The notes beneath the pieces are model-generated. The model made no database searches. It had not been told where the DNA came from and saw nothing but the letters and a program-made list of their open reading frames with translations. This document shows, in pieces, positions 17,807-26,028 of a stretch of DNA of 64,000 bases. The stretch lies in assembly GCF_014647035.1 (NCBI RefSeq), contig NZ_BMOK01000013.1, positions 1 through 64,000 on the forward strand, written 5' to 3'. The position numbers and the translations under genes were made by a program. The DNA comes from Sporolactobacillus putidus (GTDB taxonomy: Bacteria > Bacillota > Bacilli > Bacillales > Sporolactobacillaceae). How positions within the stretch are numbered: position 1 is the first letter of the stretch; each line of letters starts with the position of its first letter.

Positions 17807-18475
17807 ATGAATGATTTTAAAGATTTAATTGGAAAATATATAGAAGTAGAGATCTCCGGAGGCAGTTTTTACAAAGGAACCCTCATCGATTCCGGGCTGG
17901 ACATTATTGTTCTGTATGTGGGCAAAAACCGTTCCTTTTATTACATTCCGATGGTTCATATTCAAAAATTGAAAGAAACCACGATAGAGGAAGATGCCTC
18001 GTACGATCCTCCTGTAGAAAAACCGTTTGAAACGGATCAAATCTCTTTCCGCAACATGCTGACCAATGCCAAAGGAATGTTTGTTCAGGTGTTTGTGACT
18101 AGTAATATTTCCATTCATGGCTATTTAACCAGCATCATGAACGACTACTTTGTCTTTCACTCCCCTGTGTATAAAACGATGTTTATCTCCATGAACCATG
18201 TCAAATGGCTCATACCTTATCCGGCAAATGCAACACCTTATTCCCTGAACAATCAAAAACTGCCGCTTATACCGGTTAACATTTCACTGGCCAGAACATT
18301 TGAAGAACAGCTGAAAAAATTAGAAAACCAGCTGGTGATCATCGATGGTGGAAATGATGCTGAAAAAATAGGCCTGGTTCAGAAGGTGCAGAATAATAAA
18401 ATGACGATCATAACCGCTGAAAGGGAAACCGTGTTCCGGAATCTGGAGCATATCAAAATGATACAATTACCGTGA
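17807..18475 (+). CDS. CotB-like protein with three small beta-barrel repeats
   Basis: A 222-residue protein built of three related segments of about 60 residues. Each resembles the Lsm/SH3-like repeats in the N-terminal half of spore coat protein CotB. They run DLIGKYIEVEISGGSFYKGT to VHIQKLK (4-55), MLTNAKGMFVQVFVTSN to MNHVKWL (85-140) and LENQLVIIDGGNDAEKIGL to LEHIKMIQL (170-221). The serine-rich tail of CotB is absent. A spore coat or spore surface role is inferred from this likeness only. AAAGGAA precedes the ATG. It lies 28 bp after the ArsB-like gene and may be cotranscribed with it. Confidence 0.6.
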   Translation: MNDFKDLIGKYIEVEISGGSFYKGTLIDSGLDIIVLYVGKNRSFYYIPMVHIQKLKETTIEEDASYDPPVEKPFETDQISFRNMLTNAKGMFVQVFVTSNISIHGYLTSIMNDYFVFHSPVYKTMFISMNHVKWLIPYPANATPYSLNNQKLPLIPVNISLARTFEEQLKKLENQLVIIDGGNDAEKIGLVQKVQNNKMTIITAERETVFRNLEHIKMIQLP

Positions 18476-18549
18476 TTGATCCTTCTTCAGATGAATCCAT
18501 TTATAAGAAATCAAGCCGCACATGAGGACAAAAAATAATCCACCTTGCG

Positions 18550-18914
18550 CTTAAGAAGGATGGATGCGAAATTGGACTCTCACATTTTTCATGGCGGGGA
18601 AGACGCCCTGGTTTTTCTCATACTATAGGAGAGTATAAGTTTTTAAGGATTATAGTATAAGCGACCGAACAGATCGCCGCGTCCTGCGGCATGTTCGGCA
18701 TTAGGCCGTCCTGGCCCCCGCAACTAAGGCTCAGCCTACGCCAAGTTTTCTAATGTTTTTAATAGAGTATGCCAGATACATGAACTTGGTTCAAAGAAAT
18801 GTGTATCCGCATCTTTGACGTAAGCGAACGGCGGATTGTAACGCTTTATAAGCGAGGCCTTGAAGATTTCTGAGGTCCCGCTATTTTTGCGCGCTCGTTC
18901 CCTTCCTTCTTAAG
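18550..18914. repeat. Structured intergenic element with inverted ends
   Basis: An 11-bp inverted pair (18550-18560 and 18904-18914, CTTAAGAAGGA) bounds a 365-bp gene-free segment. Inside are a nested hairpin with CCGAACA/TGTTCGG and CCGC/GCGG arms (about 18665-18698) and the motif AACTAAGGCTCAG (about 18721), followed by CGCCAAGTTTT. The latter motifs also occur in the hairpin at 1675-1736. A MITE-like or REP-like intergenic repeat is likely. The rest of 18476-19031 holds no gene. Confidence 0.45.
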
Positions 18915-19031
18915 AAAGGTCTCTTTTGCACGGTCAGCAGCTGCGTTGCATTGGACGTATTAAGAAAGTTTGCCCTATAATAATTTTAAGGAGAATTTGT
19001 GAAATAAATGATAAGAAAAGAGGAAACAAAG

Positions 19032-19508
19032 ATGGATGCAAAGGCAAAGAAGACGGCTCTGCGCGGTATTACATATGGTTTGTATCTTGTGGGAACGAAG
19101 GATGAAGGCGGCGTCAACGCTTTTGCGGGAAACTGGCTGACACAGACTTCTTTTGAACCGCCCATGGTCACTCTTGCCGCAAAGGCGGGCACACGCTCCC
19201 AGGAACAAATAGCCGCCGGCGGCGTATTCAGCGTCAATGTACTGGAAACCGGGCAGAAAGAGATGGTCACCGCGTTTTTTCGTGCCCTTGAACCGGAAGG
19301 CAATAAGCTGGCCGGGTATGAATTTTACACCGGGGAGACCGGATGTCCGATCTTCAAGGATGCGCTCAGTTATTTCGAGTGCAAGGTTGTGGATAAGGTG
19401 GAGAAAGGCGATCACTATATATATGTTGGCGAAGTGATCGGCGCCGGTGTGCACCGTGAGGGCGATCCGCTGACGATGAAAGAGACCGGTTTTTATTACG
19501 GCGGCTGA
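19032..19508 (+). CDS. Flavin reductase-like FMN-binding split-barrel protein
   Basis: A 158-residue protein of the flavin reductase family. GGVNAFAGNWLTQTSFEPPM and TLAAKAGTRSQEQIAAGG form the FMN/substrate loop, FSVNVLETGQKEM and YFECKVVDKVEKGDHYIYVG the core barrel. It probably transfers electrons from NAD(P)H to flavin or uses bound FMN; the partner is unknown. The ATG at 19032 (MDAKAKKTALRG) has AGAGG eight bases upstream; an ATG eight codons earlier has its AAGGAG too far away. A threonine aldolase gene follows after 58 bp. Confidence 0.8.
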   Translation: MDAKAKKTALRGITYGLYLVGTKDEGGVNAFAGNWLTQTSFEPPMVTLAAKAGTRSQEQIAAGGVFSVNVLETGQKEMVTAFFRALEPEGNKLAGYEFYTGETGCPIFKDALSYFECKVVDKVEKGDHYIYVGEVIGAGVHREGDPLTMKETGFYYGG

Positions 19509-19566
19509 TGCTTTTTCAGATGTCCGGGCTAAAAGATGTAACGTTATAACGAGACGGGGGACATGA

Positions 19567-20601
19567 ATGTATAGTTTCAAGAATGACTACAGTGAAGGGG
19601 CACATCCCAGAATCTTGAACGCTTTAATAGAGTCAAACCTGGAGCAGGAAGAGGGTTACGGGGAAGACAGCTATTCATTAAAAGCGATCGATCTGCTGAA
19701 GCAGAAACTCGGACGGACAGATGTTGCGATCCATCTGATTCCGGGCGGGACGCAGACGAATCTGATCGCGATATCTGCTTTCCTGCGTCCGCATGAAGCC
19801 GCAATCGCGGCGAAGACCGGCCACATCAACACACATGAAACCGGCGCAATCGAAGCAACAGGACACAAGGTGGTTGTCGCCGAGTCGGATGAAGGCGGGA
19901 AACTGACCCCTGAAGCGGTTCAGGCGGTGCTCGATGCGCATCCTGATGAGCACATGGTGAAACCAAAGCTGGTCTACATTTCCGATACGACTGAAATAGG
20001 GTCCATTTATACCAAAGGCGAACTGGAACAGTTAAGCGAATTCTGCCATGCACACAATCTGATTCTGTATATGGACGGCGCCCGGCTTGGATCGGCCTTG
20101 TGCTCCGAAGGCAATGACCTGGAATTAAGCGATCTGCCTGAGCTCGTTGACGCTTTCTATATCGGCGGGACCAAGAACGGCGCGCTGCTTGGTGAAGCCT
20201 TAGTGATTTGCCGTGACGCGCTGAAGGAAGACTTCCGGTATTACATAAAGCAAAAAGGAGCGCTGCTTGCGAAGGGGAGGATTCTGGGCATTCAGTTTCT
20301 TGAGCTGTTCGGGGACAATCTGTTCTTTGATCTGGCCGCGCACGCCAATAAGATGGCGGACAGGCTCAGAGAAGGATTGTCTGAAGCGAATTTCGGGTTT
20401 CTGGCAGACTCTCCGTCCAATCAAATCTTTCCAATCCTGCCCGACATATTAATTTCCAGCCTTCAGAATAACTATTCCTTTCATGTCTGGGAAAAAGTTG
20501 ATTCGGATCATTCAGCCATTCGTCTCGTGACTTCATGGGCAACAAAAGAGGAAGCAATATCCGCTTTTCTTGAAGATATAAAAGAACTTGCCAAGTGCTG
20601 A
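19567..20601 (+). CDS. Threonine aldolase family PLP enzyme
   Basis: A 344-residue fold-type I PLP enzyme that probably cleaves L-threonine or allo-threonine to glycine and acetaldehyde. The catalytic lysine is K203 in YIGGTKNGALLGEA. D170 in LYMDGARLGSAL contacts the pyridine nitrogen. GGTQTNLIAI (60-69) binds the cofactor phosphate, and the active-site histidine candidate is in NTHETGAIEATGHK. The beta-eliminating lyase family (PF01212) also includes related lyases, so substrate preference is uncertain. A GGGGG ribosome site lies before the ATG. A strong terminator follows. Confidence 0.88.
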   Translation: MYSFKNDYSEGAHPRILNALIESNLEQEEGYGEDSYSLKAIDLLKQKLGRTDVAIHLIPGGTQTNLIAISAFLRPHEAAIAAKTGHINTHETGAIEATGHKVVVAESDEGGKLTPEAVQAVLDAHPDEHMVKPKLVYISDTTEIGSIYTKGELEQLSEFCHAHNLILYMDGARLGSALCSEGNDLELSDLPELVDAFYIGGTKNGALLGEALVICRDALKEDFRYYIKQKGALLAKGRILGIQFLELFGDNLFFDLAAHANKMADRLREGLSEANFGFLADSPSNQIFPILPDILISSLQNNYSFHVWEKVDSDHSAIRLVTSWATKEEAISAFLEDIKELAKC

Positions 20602-20660
20602 ATGTAAAATCTTTTTATAAATAAAGTCGGGCTCTTCAGCCCGCGCGGCTTATCTGCTTG

Positions 20661-20690
20661 AATCCGGGATGATCGATTCCCGGATTTTTT
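20661..20690 (+). terminator. Terminator of the threonine aldolase gene
   Basis: Nine-base perfect arms AATCCGGGA (20661-20669) and TCCCGGATT (20678-20686) run into six T residues. A smaller GGGCT/AGCCC hairpin precedes it. Confidence 0.9.
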
Positions 20691-20755
20691 GTTGTCGCCG
20701 TATGAAATAGGAAGGAGGTTTTGTTTCAACCATCAAATAGAATAATTATCCGCAT

Positions 20756-20880
20756 ATCAGTCGTTAGGCTTAAATATCGGTCGTTAACAGCAGTTAATCG
20801 GTCGTTAGGCTTGATTTATCGGTCGTTAACAGCAGTTAATCAGTCGTTAGGCTTGATTTATCGGTCATCAGCCCAATTGT
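20756..20880. repeat. Six-unit 21-bp tandem array (ATCGGTCGTTA core)
   Basis: TCGTTA (TCATCA in the last unit) recurs at 20761, 20781, 20802, 20823, 20844 and 20865, so spacing is 20, 21, 21, 21 and 21 bp. Two unit types alternate, one with AACAGCAG and one with GGCTTGA after the core. The complement of the core, TAACGACCGAT, is the core of the array at 34425-34550. The remaining gap to the MBL promoter (20881-21148) shows nothing else. Confidence 0.9.
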
Positions 20881-21148
20881 ATTGACCTTCGCTGATTTAT
20901 CACCACATCTGCCTGGCTGCATTCAGCAGAGCGGACAAATTTTGAACAACATAAGTCAGCAAGACGGACGCTTAGCGGCCTCTAAACTATGGTGGGATTA
21001 ATTGCATTATATGACTGGAGAGAATCTTTTTCATTTTAAGTGATCTCTAAATAGAATCATTTGAATTTGTAAGTTGAAATCATAGGCTCTGGGATCCTTT
21101 ATTTTGAGACCAATTATTTGTTGTTAAATCATGAAGTAAAATGGGATC

Positions 21149-21177
21149 TTTACAAAACTAATGATATTAGTTATAAT
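21149..21177 (+). promoter_or_regulatory. Promoter of the MBL-tetR operon
   Basis: A -35 box TTTACA (21149-21154) and a -10 box TATAAT (21172-21177) are separated by exactly 17 bp. The predicted transcript starts about 25 bp before the MBL gene start codon. Confidence 0.8.
21156..21172. promoter_or_regulatory. Putative TetR operator inside the promoter
   Basis: AACTAAT-GAT-ATTAGTT is a perfect seven-base inverted repeat that fills the spacer between the -35 and -10 boxes. That position suits repression by the TetR protein encoded second in the operon. Confidence 0.7.
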
Positions 21178-21210
21178 GCTAATATAAATAGTAAAAAGGA
21201 GTCATTCAAA

Positions 21211-21936
21211 ATGAAAATTACAAGAGAAGGTTCCATTTATCAGCTCACTTTCTTTCCGTCCTGGTTTCCCGTCAATTGTTATTTAGTTGATGAAGGAAAT
21301 GCATTGACGTTAATTGATACCGCCCTGCCGTTCAGCTATAAAGGAATTTTGAAGGCCGCTGAAGATATCGGTAAACCGATTTCGCGTATCCTGTTAACAC
21401 ACGCCCACAGTGATCATATCGGATCTCTGGACGGACTGAAAAAGCTGCTGCCTGATTGCGAAGTGGTGATTTCTGCACGGGATGCGAAACTTTTGAAGGG
21501 GGACGTGACGCTTGAGACGGATGAACCGCAAACACCTGTCAAGGGGGGCGTTCCAAAACCGGGGCAAATTCAGACAACACCTGATACTTTAGTTTCCGAA
21601 GGCGATATCATCGGACCTTTTCAAGTGATCGCATCTCCGGGCCATACTCCCGGACACATCGCCTTATTTAACGAAAAAACGCGAGCGCTGATTGCAGGCG
21701 ACGCTTTTCAGATAAGGGGAGGGGTAGCAGTTTCAGGCCAGTTAAAGCCCTTATTTCCTTTTCCGGCTTGGGCTACCTGGAATAAAGAAGTTGCCGTTCA
21801 AAGCGCGATTAAACTTAAAAAATTGTCACCAAGCTTATTAGGTGTCGGGCATGGGAAGTTATTGAATAGTCCTGAAGAAATCATGTCGCGCGCCATTCGA
21901 CAGGCCGAAAGAGCTTTGAAAGGTGGAACAAAATGA
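21211..21936 (+). CDS. Metallo-beta-lactamase-fold hydrolase
   Basis: A 241-residue cytosolic MBL-fold enzyme. The zinc ligands are in THAHSDHIG (about residues 66-74), SPGHTPGHIALF, AGDAFQ and the C-terminal GVGHGKLL. The substrate is unknown; related stand-alone members hydrolyse thioesters or lactones or have detoxifying roles. The ATG at 21211 is set by AAGGAG about ten bases upstream; the longer frame reads through the promoter. Its stop overlaps the ATG of tetR (ATGA), so the two are translationally coupled and probably autoregulated. Confidence 0.87.
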   Translation: MKITREGSIYQLTFFPSWFPVNCYLVDEGNALTLIDTALPFSYKGILKAAEDIGKPISRILLTHAHSDHIGSLDGLKKLLPDCEVVISARDAKLLKGDVTLETDEPQTPVKGGVPKPGQIQTTPDTLVSEGDIIGPFQVIASPGHTPGHIALFNEKTRALIAGDAFQIRGGVAVSGQLKPLFPFPAWATWNKEVAVQSAIKLKKLSPSLLGVGHGKLLNSPEEIMSRAIRQAERALKGGTK

Positions 21937-22499
21937 GAGAAAAGGTTACTAGGCAAGCGATTCTCCAAATCAGCGAGAAAATTGTCAATCAGGAGGGGTA
22001 TGAGGCTCTGACCCTTGCAAGAGTTGCAAAAGCATTGGAAATTAAGACACCGTCACTGTACAATCATATTTCAAGCTTGAATGATTTACGAAAAGCGCTG
22101 GCGCTTCACGCGCTGAAACAGCTTTATCATGAGATTATGACTGCAGCCGTCGGGAAGTCGGGCGAGGAAGCACTGAAAGCCATCGGGTTCGCTTATATTC
22201 ATTTAATGAAGGATAATCCCGGATTGTATAGCGCGACCTTAAGCGCGCTTGATCCACAGGATACGGAAATCAATCAAATGAGTTCAGATACTATCGCCAT
22301 TATTTTACGGGTGCTGGAACCTTATCATCTGAGTGAAGAGAAAGCGATCCATTTCGTCAGAGGATTGCGTGCCCTTTCATATGGTTTTAGTACACTTGAG
22401 AGACAAGGAGGGTTCAATATCGACGTTCCTCTCAATGAATCGATTTCCATTGCCTTTGATATCTTTATTAAAGGCATGATTGCGACATTAAAGAAATGA
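21933..22499 (+). CDS. TetR/AcrR-family regulator (WHG-type C-terminal domain)
   Basis: A 188-residue regulator. The N-terminal helix-turn-helix reads TLARVAKALEIKTPSLYNHI (about residues 30-49). The C-terminal part resembles the TetR_C_33 (WHG) domain found in regulators that begin with this kind of basic N-terminus. It overlaps the MBL gene by four bases, so it most likely represses its own operon through the palindrome in the promoter. A terminator follows at 22557-22600. Confidence 0.9.
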   Translation: MREKVTRQAILQISEKIVNQEGYEALTLARVAKALEIKTPSLYNHISSLNDLRKALALHALKQLYHEIMTAAVGKSGEEALKAIGFAYIHLMKDNPGLYSATLSALDPQDTEINQMSSDTIAIILRVLEPYHLSEEKAIHFVRGLRALSYGFSTLERQGGFNIDVPLNESISIAFDIFIKGMIATLKK

Positions 22500-22556
22500 A
22501 TACGGTGTGAAAAATATGAAATTTGAAAAAGCGTGGTTGGCGGACATCGCCGACAC

Positions 22557-22600
22557 GAGCCGATGCTCATGGAGCACAGCCACAATTTTCGGCTCTTTTT
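22557..22600 (+). terminator. Terminator of the MBL-tetR operon
   Basis: GAGCCGA (22557-22563) pairs with TCGGCTC (22589-22595) and is followed by TTTTT. A smaller TGCTC/GAGCA hairpin lies inside the loop. The rest of 22500-22823 holds no supported gene. Confidence 0.75.
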
Positions 22601-22823
22601 GCCTATGTGCAGGTGGTGAACAAGGACGGTTAGGCGGTCTCTTCGTCATTACTACGGTTTACTATAGACGGCACGCAGAGACAAAAGGCCGGTTGCAAAA
22701 ACAGTCCATGGCGAACAGGCCGCTTGAAAGCAGAAAGGGTTAATGAATAGGCTGTTCATTGTAAAGTTTCACAATGAGTCACGATCAACCGGGAACGCAG
22801 TCCAAACCGGCATGATTTCCCGT

Positions 22824-23171
22824 CTAATTTTGCAGGGTGATCCCGAACTTTTTCAGTTCCAAAAATATAGGCTCCAGTTTTTCTCCAAATTCCGTTAATG
22901 AATAGTCAACATGAGGAGGAACTTCAGCATATATTTTCTTGGAAATAATCTTAGATTCCTCAAGCAGCTTTAATTTGGCGGATAACGTCCTTGGGCTGAT
23001 CCCCTCTAAATTCCTCAGAATTTCGCTATATCTCAAAGTGCCGTCGATCATCAGCTCCATGATGATTAAAAATGACCACTTCGTTCCAATTAAATTGAGT
23101 GCGGCTTCGATCGGACAATCTTTTAAAGGATTTCGGGTTAATTTAGTGAAGCCATAATTTGTTTCGGTCAA
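22824..23171 (-). CDS. HxlR-family transcriptional regulator
   Basis: A 115-residue winged-helix regulator of the HxlR type. It has the conserved CPIEAALNLIGTKWSFLIIM start, including the cysteine at about residue 19 that senses electrophiles in relatives such as YodB and HypR. The helix and wing follow in LRYSEILRNLEGISPRTLSA and VDYSLTEFGEKL. It begins with TTG and a weak AGGCGG site. No divergent target gene is present, so its regulon is unknown. Confidence 0.88.
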   Translation of the reverse strand: MTETNYGFTKLTRNPLKDCPIEAALNLIGTKWSFLIIMELMIDGTLRYSEILRNLEGISPRTLSAKLKLLEESKIISKKIYAEVPPHVDYSLTEFGEKLEPIFLELKKFGITLQN

Positions 23172-23342
23172 TAACCGCCTGAGAAAAGTCCGGATAGAGA
23201 GAGTATGTCAAAGAGTATGTTTTGAAAAAAACGGATCGAAACATGCTCTTTAGTGCTGTCTATTATAAAAAAACGTGAACATTTTTGTTTTCACTGTTCA
23301 AATCGATGCTGCGCTTTGAATAAAAAATTCCTGTCCCCTTTT

Positions 23343-24221
23343 TTATTTGCTTGAAACAGACCAATGTGCCGGGCGAGAAAGCAGGTGCGGTAGTTTAGTG
23401 CGTGTATCGCCTTTCGCCGAGCTGATCTGAGCCTGAGTGAGAAAGATACTCCCGGTGAGATCAGCTCCGCTAAGGTCGGCATCCCGTAAATCAGCACCGA
23501 TGAAGTCGGCTGCTCGCAAATCGGCGCCTCGGAGATCCGCAGCAATGAGATATGCACCTCTTAGGTCGGCTCCGCTCAGATCGGCTCCGCTCAGATATGC
23601 CCCTATAAGATCGGCTCCACGCCGGTCGATTCGCTTATTTTTTTTATAACCCTTAAGCAGCCTGCGTGACTCCGCCCACACGCGTTCGCTTGTTTTTAAG
23701 AGCAGCGCGTTAACCTTTGATCGGTGAGCGGGAACGTCGAGTGCCAGGAGTGAATCGGGACTAAGTTGGGACAATCGCTGCGTTTCATCAAGTGCGGAGC
23801 AAAGCTCTCGGTGAATCGGCAGAGACGCTTTCAAGGTAAGAGCTTCAGTCAGATACCAGAGCATCTCATGAAGCTGCAGCATAATTGGGAACACATCGAA
23901 TATTTTCCTTGCCGTTTCCTGCTCGTCATGCCAATCGACCCCTCCGAAAGTGACTTGAGAAACCTGTTGCCCTGCACCGAAACAGTCAAAAGCGGTACAC
24001 CCTTTAAACCCCTTCTGCCTGAGATCTTTATGAATGCTGCAGCGAAAGTCCGATTGCAGATTCGGGCAGGGTCTGCCGGCATCTTTTTCGATCGCAAAAT
24101 CTGCTGAAGCTGCGAAAGACAGTGCAACACAGCACAAACCGAAACAGTTACCGCAGTCGGGGTGCAGACTGCTGTGGTTTATATTGGGTTTTGAATTTGG
24201 ATCATCATGGTTCGCAAACAA
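23343..24221 (-). CDS. Cysteine-cluster plus pentapeptide-repeat protein
   Basis: A protein of about 292 aa with two parts. The N-terminal part has a cysteine-rich cluster, CGNCFGLCCVAL, then GRPCPNL, FRCSIHKDL and FKGCTAFDCFGAG. It resembles the metal- or cluster-binding YkgJ type. The C-terminal part (about residues 205-275) has roughly thirteen A(D/N)LxG/A pentapeptide repeats such as GADLSGADLRGAYLIAADLR, which would form a right-handed beta-helix. The TTG at 24221 is set by AAAAAGGAG nine bases upstream, directly after the stop of the isochorismatase-like gene; an ATG at 24260 would overlap that gene. Function unknown; the pair may be coupled. Confidence 0.75.
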   Translation of the reverse strand: MFANHDDPNSKPNINHSSLHPDCGNCFGLCCVALSFAASADFAIEKDAGRPCPNLQSDFRCSIHKDLRQKGFKGCTAFDCFGAGQQVSQVTFGGVDWHDEQETARKIFDVFPIMLQLHEMLWYLTEALTLKASLPIHRELCSALDETQRLSQLSPDSLLALDVPAHRSKVNALLLKTSERVWAESRRLLKGYKKNKRIDRRGADLIGAYLSGADLSGADLRGAYLIAADLRGADLRAADFIGADLRDADLSGADLTGSIFLTQAQISSAKGDTRTKLPHLLSRPAHWSVSSK

Positions 24222-24240
24222 TGGGTGCAACTCCTTTTTC

Positions 24241-24768
24241 TTACAAATGAATACCGCCATCGATCAGGGTCAGAAACCGATTGTTCCAGATGGATTCATG
24301 ATGGTCAATGATGTCCTGTGCTTTCAGAACGGAACTGTCCAGGGTACTGTGGGTGTACCGAAATAACCTGTTCTGCTGATAGCCCAGGCTGTATGCCGCC
24401 CGGATTGTTGTATCCAGGCAGAACTCGGTTTGCGCTCCCGCGAACGTTAGCTGGTCGATTTTATTTTCCTTTAAATAGTTATGGAGCTCTGTCCGGTAAA
24501 ATGCATCCCAGGTCGTCTTCCTGATCACTTGGTCCGATTCCGACCGGTTTAAATTTTTGTGGAGCTGCCAGTTGAATGTGCCTTCAAAGAGTTCATCATC
24601 GGGATCCTGGCTTGTATGCTGTATAAAGATCACCGGGATGTCCTGATTGTGGGCCTGATCGATTAAGCGATTGATATTTTTCAGTACACGTTCTTTTTCG
24701 TACAGATCGTTTTCCGGGTTATTAAAAAAGACTTCCTGCATATCAACGACAATCAGGGCTTGTTTCAT
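24241..24768 (-). CDS. Isochorismatase-family cysteine hydrolase
   Basis: A 175-residue amidohydrolase-like enzyme. The catalytic Asp is in ALIVVDMQEVFF (residues 4-15), the Lys in VIRKTTWDAF, and the Cys in GAQTEFCLDTTIRAAYSLGY. The substrate is unknown; relatives act on nicotinamide, N-carbamoyl compounds or ureidoacrylate. The ATG at 24768 is preceded by GGAGGT eight bases upstream. A truncated gene of the same superfamily lies just upstream on the same strand. Confidence 0.88.
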   Translation of the reverse strand: MKQALIVVDMQEVFFNNPENDLYEKERVLKNINRLIDQAHNQDIPVIFIQHTSQDPDDELFEGTFNWQLHKNLNRSESDQVIRKTTWDAFYRTELHNYLKENKIDQLTFAGAQTEFCLDTTIRAAYSLGYQQNRLFRYTHSTLDSSVLKAQDIIDHHESIWNNRFLTLIDGGIHL

Positions 24769-24805
24769 ATGACGGGACCTCCATCGTTTTATTGGGTAAT
24801 ACAGC

Positions 24806-25102
24806 TTATTTACGACAGCAGGCTGCTGTCGATTCAACTTCGGAAAAACTGGACAATGCTGAAAGAAAGGCGTTCTGTACGTCTGTAGCGGATACGATGG
24901 ATTGACCGTATGAAAGATCCCGCGTAGCGCAAGCGTCGGAAATCAGTTTTACTTGATAGCCCAATTCTTTAGCCTGCCGGGTTGTTGAATCCACACACAT
25001 ATGAGTCATCATACCACAAATGACCAGCTGATTGACTCCCTGCTCCTGTAATTTTTCCTTAAGAACCGTTTGTAAAAAGCTGTTTGGATAGGTCTTTATC
25101 AC
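24806..25102 (-). pseudogene. Isochorismatase-family gene lacking its 5' half
   Basis: The frame encodes the C-terminal half of a second isochorismatase-like hydrolase: KTYPNSFLQTVLKEKLQEQG, then GMMTHMCVDSTTRQAKELGY with the catalytic Cys, and VKLISDACATRDLSYG. The N-terminal part with the catalytic Asp is missing. Upstream of about 25102 the frame continues to 25216, but those residues are antisense to a remnant of another gene and are not protein-like for this family. It shares a deletion junction at about 25090-25102 with the lrp fragment. Confidence 0.85.
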
Positions 25103-25306
25103 GATGTATATGGGTCTCAGGATTATGGTGTCTTTGAAAACACGATGGCCGTCAATCCGAATGTTGAATCGGTGTATAAGATTTCTGGAGACGGATGCTA
25201 TCTGCTGACCGCGCATTTTTTGCCCGGCGAACTGGATAATTTTTGCAAGGAGTTATTGAACTATGGACGCTACAAGGTTAACATTTCCATAAAGCAAGTG
25301 AAGTAG
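25088..25306 (+). pseudogene. Lrp/AsnC-family regulator, 3' fragment
   Basis: One plus-strand frame without a start codon encodes the C-terminal ligand-binding domain of an Lrp/AsnC regulator: GLYHDVYGSQDYGVFENTMA, then NPNVESVYKISGDGCYLLTA, PGELDNFCKELLNYG and KVNISIKQVK before the TAG at 25304-25306. The DNA-binding half is missing. It meets the truncated isochorismatase-like gene head to head. The simplest reading is a deletion that removed both 5' halves and the shared promoter region of a divergent pair. Confidence 0.75.
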
Positions 25307-25381
25307 GGTGAGGCCGCCTTCAGATGAACGTGAAGGATGAGCGATAAACAAAAGATGATTTAAATTGGAGATGCAGCGGAG

Positions 25382-25825
25382 ATGAACTTATCGGAGATTT
25401 TAAAAGGCACTCAATATAGATATGAAATCATCCAGCATGAGAAGCCAATCCTGACTAGAGAAGACGGCTCGGATTATTTTGGTATTGAAGTCGGCCAGAC
25501 AGCTCCGACGCTGATCCTTAAAACAGATCAAGGATTTCTGGGGGCTATTATATCGGGAAGTCGCGAAAAGATCGATTTTAATAAACTGGCTGATCTTCTT
25601 GGCTGCAGTAAAGTAAAGTTGGCCTCTCCCGGGGAAGTTCGGAAAGCAACAGGATTTGATGTAGGGAGCGTTGCCCTGATTGGTTTTGGTTTACCTTGCG
25701 TGGCAGACAGGCGTCTGTTCGATTATGATTTTATTTACGGCGGGACGGGACAATCAACGTCTACGTTAAAAATCGACCCGCGTGCATTAATTGAATTAAA
25801 TCAGGTACTCACGGTTTTTGATTAG
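25382..25825 (+). CDS. YbaK/EbsC-type aminoacyl-tRNA deacylase-like protein
   Basis: A 147-residue protein of the YbaK/ProX editing family. Conserved parts are TLILKTDQGFLGAIISGSRE, then FNKLADLLGCSKVKLASPGE and a glycine-rich GFDVGSVALIGFGLPCVADR. YGGTGQSTSTLKIDPRALIE ends the domain. Family members hydrolyse mischarged tRNA, and the conserved lysine candidate is near residue 60. A GGAG site lies eleven bases before the ATG. It is a lone gene. Confidence 0.8.
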   Translation: MNLSEILKGTQYRYEIIQHEKPILTREDGSDYFGIEVGQTAPTLILKTDQGFLGAIISGSREKIDFNKLADLLGCSKVKLASPGEVRKATGFDVGSVALIGFGLPCVADRRLFDYDFIYGGTGQSTSTLKIDPRALIELNQVLTVFD

Positions 25826-26028
25826 GAGAGTGAGATAGTGTTCATCCGGCTTGTTATACTGCGCCACTGTGGACAATATGATTATCAAACATTTCAAATG
25901 TGCATCCTTCAGGTGCTTCGCGCTTTCGCGGAGCATTTTTATAATGAGCAGGACAGTTGTTTCATTGTTTTGGAAAGCGTGTTTGACATTTTTGCAAAGC
26001 TTGCTTTGCAATATAGGGAGGAGGATAT

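Noticed and set aside
18975-19580. A 201-codon minus-strand frame
   Set aside because: It is antisense to the flavin reductase gene, which has a ribosome site and family motifs.
23437-23649. A plus-strand frame encoding serine/alanine/proline repeats
   Set aside because: It is the antisense shadow of the pentapeptide repeats.
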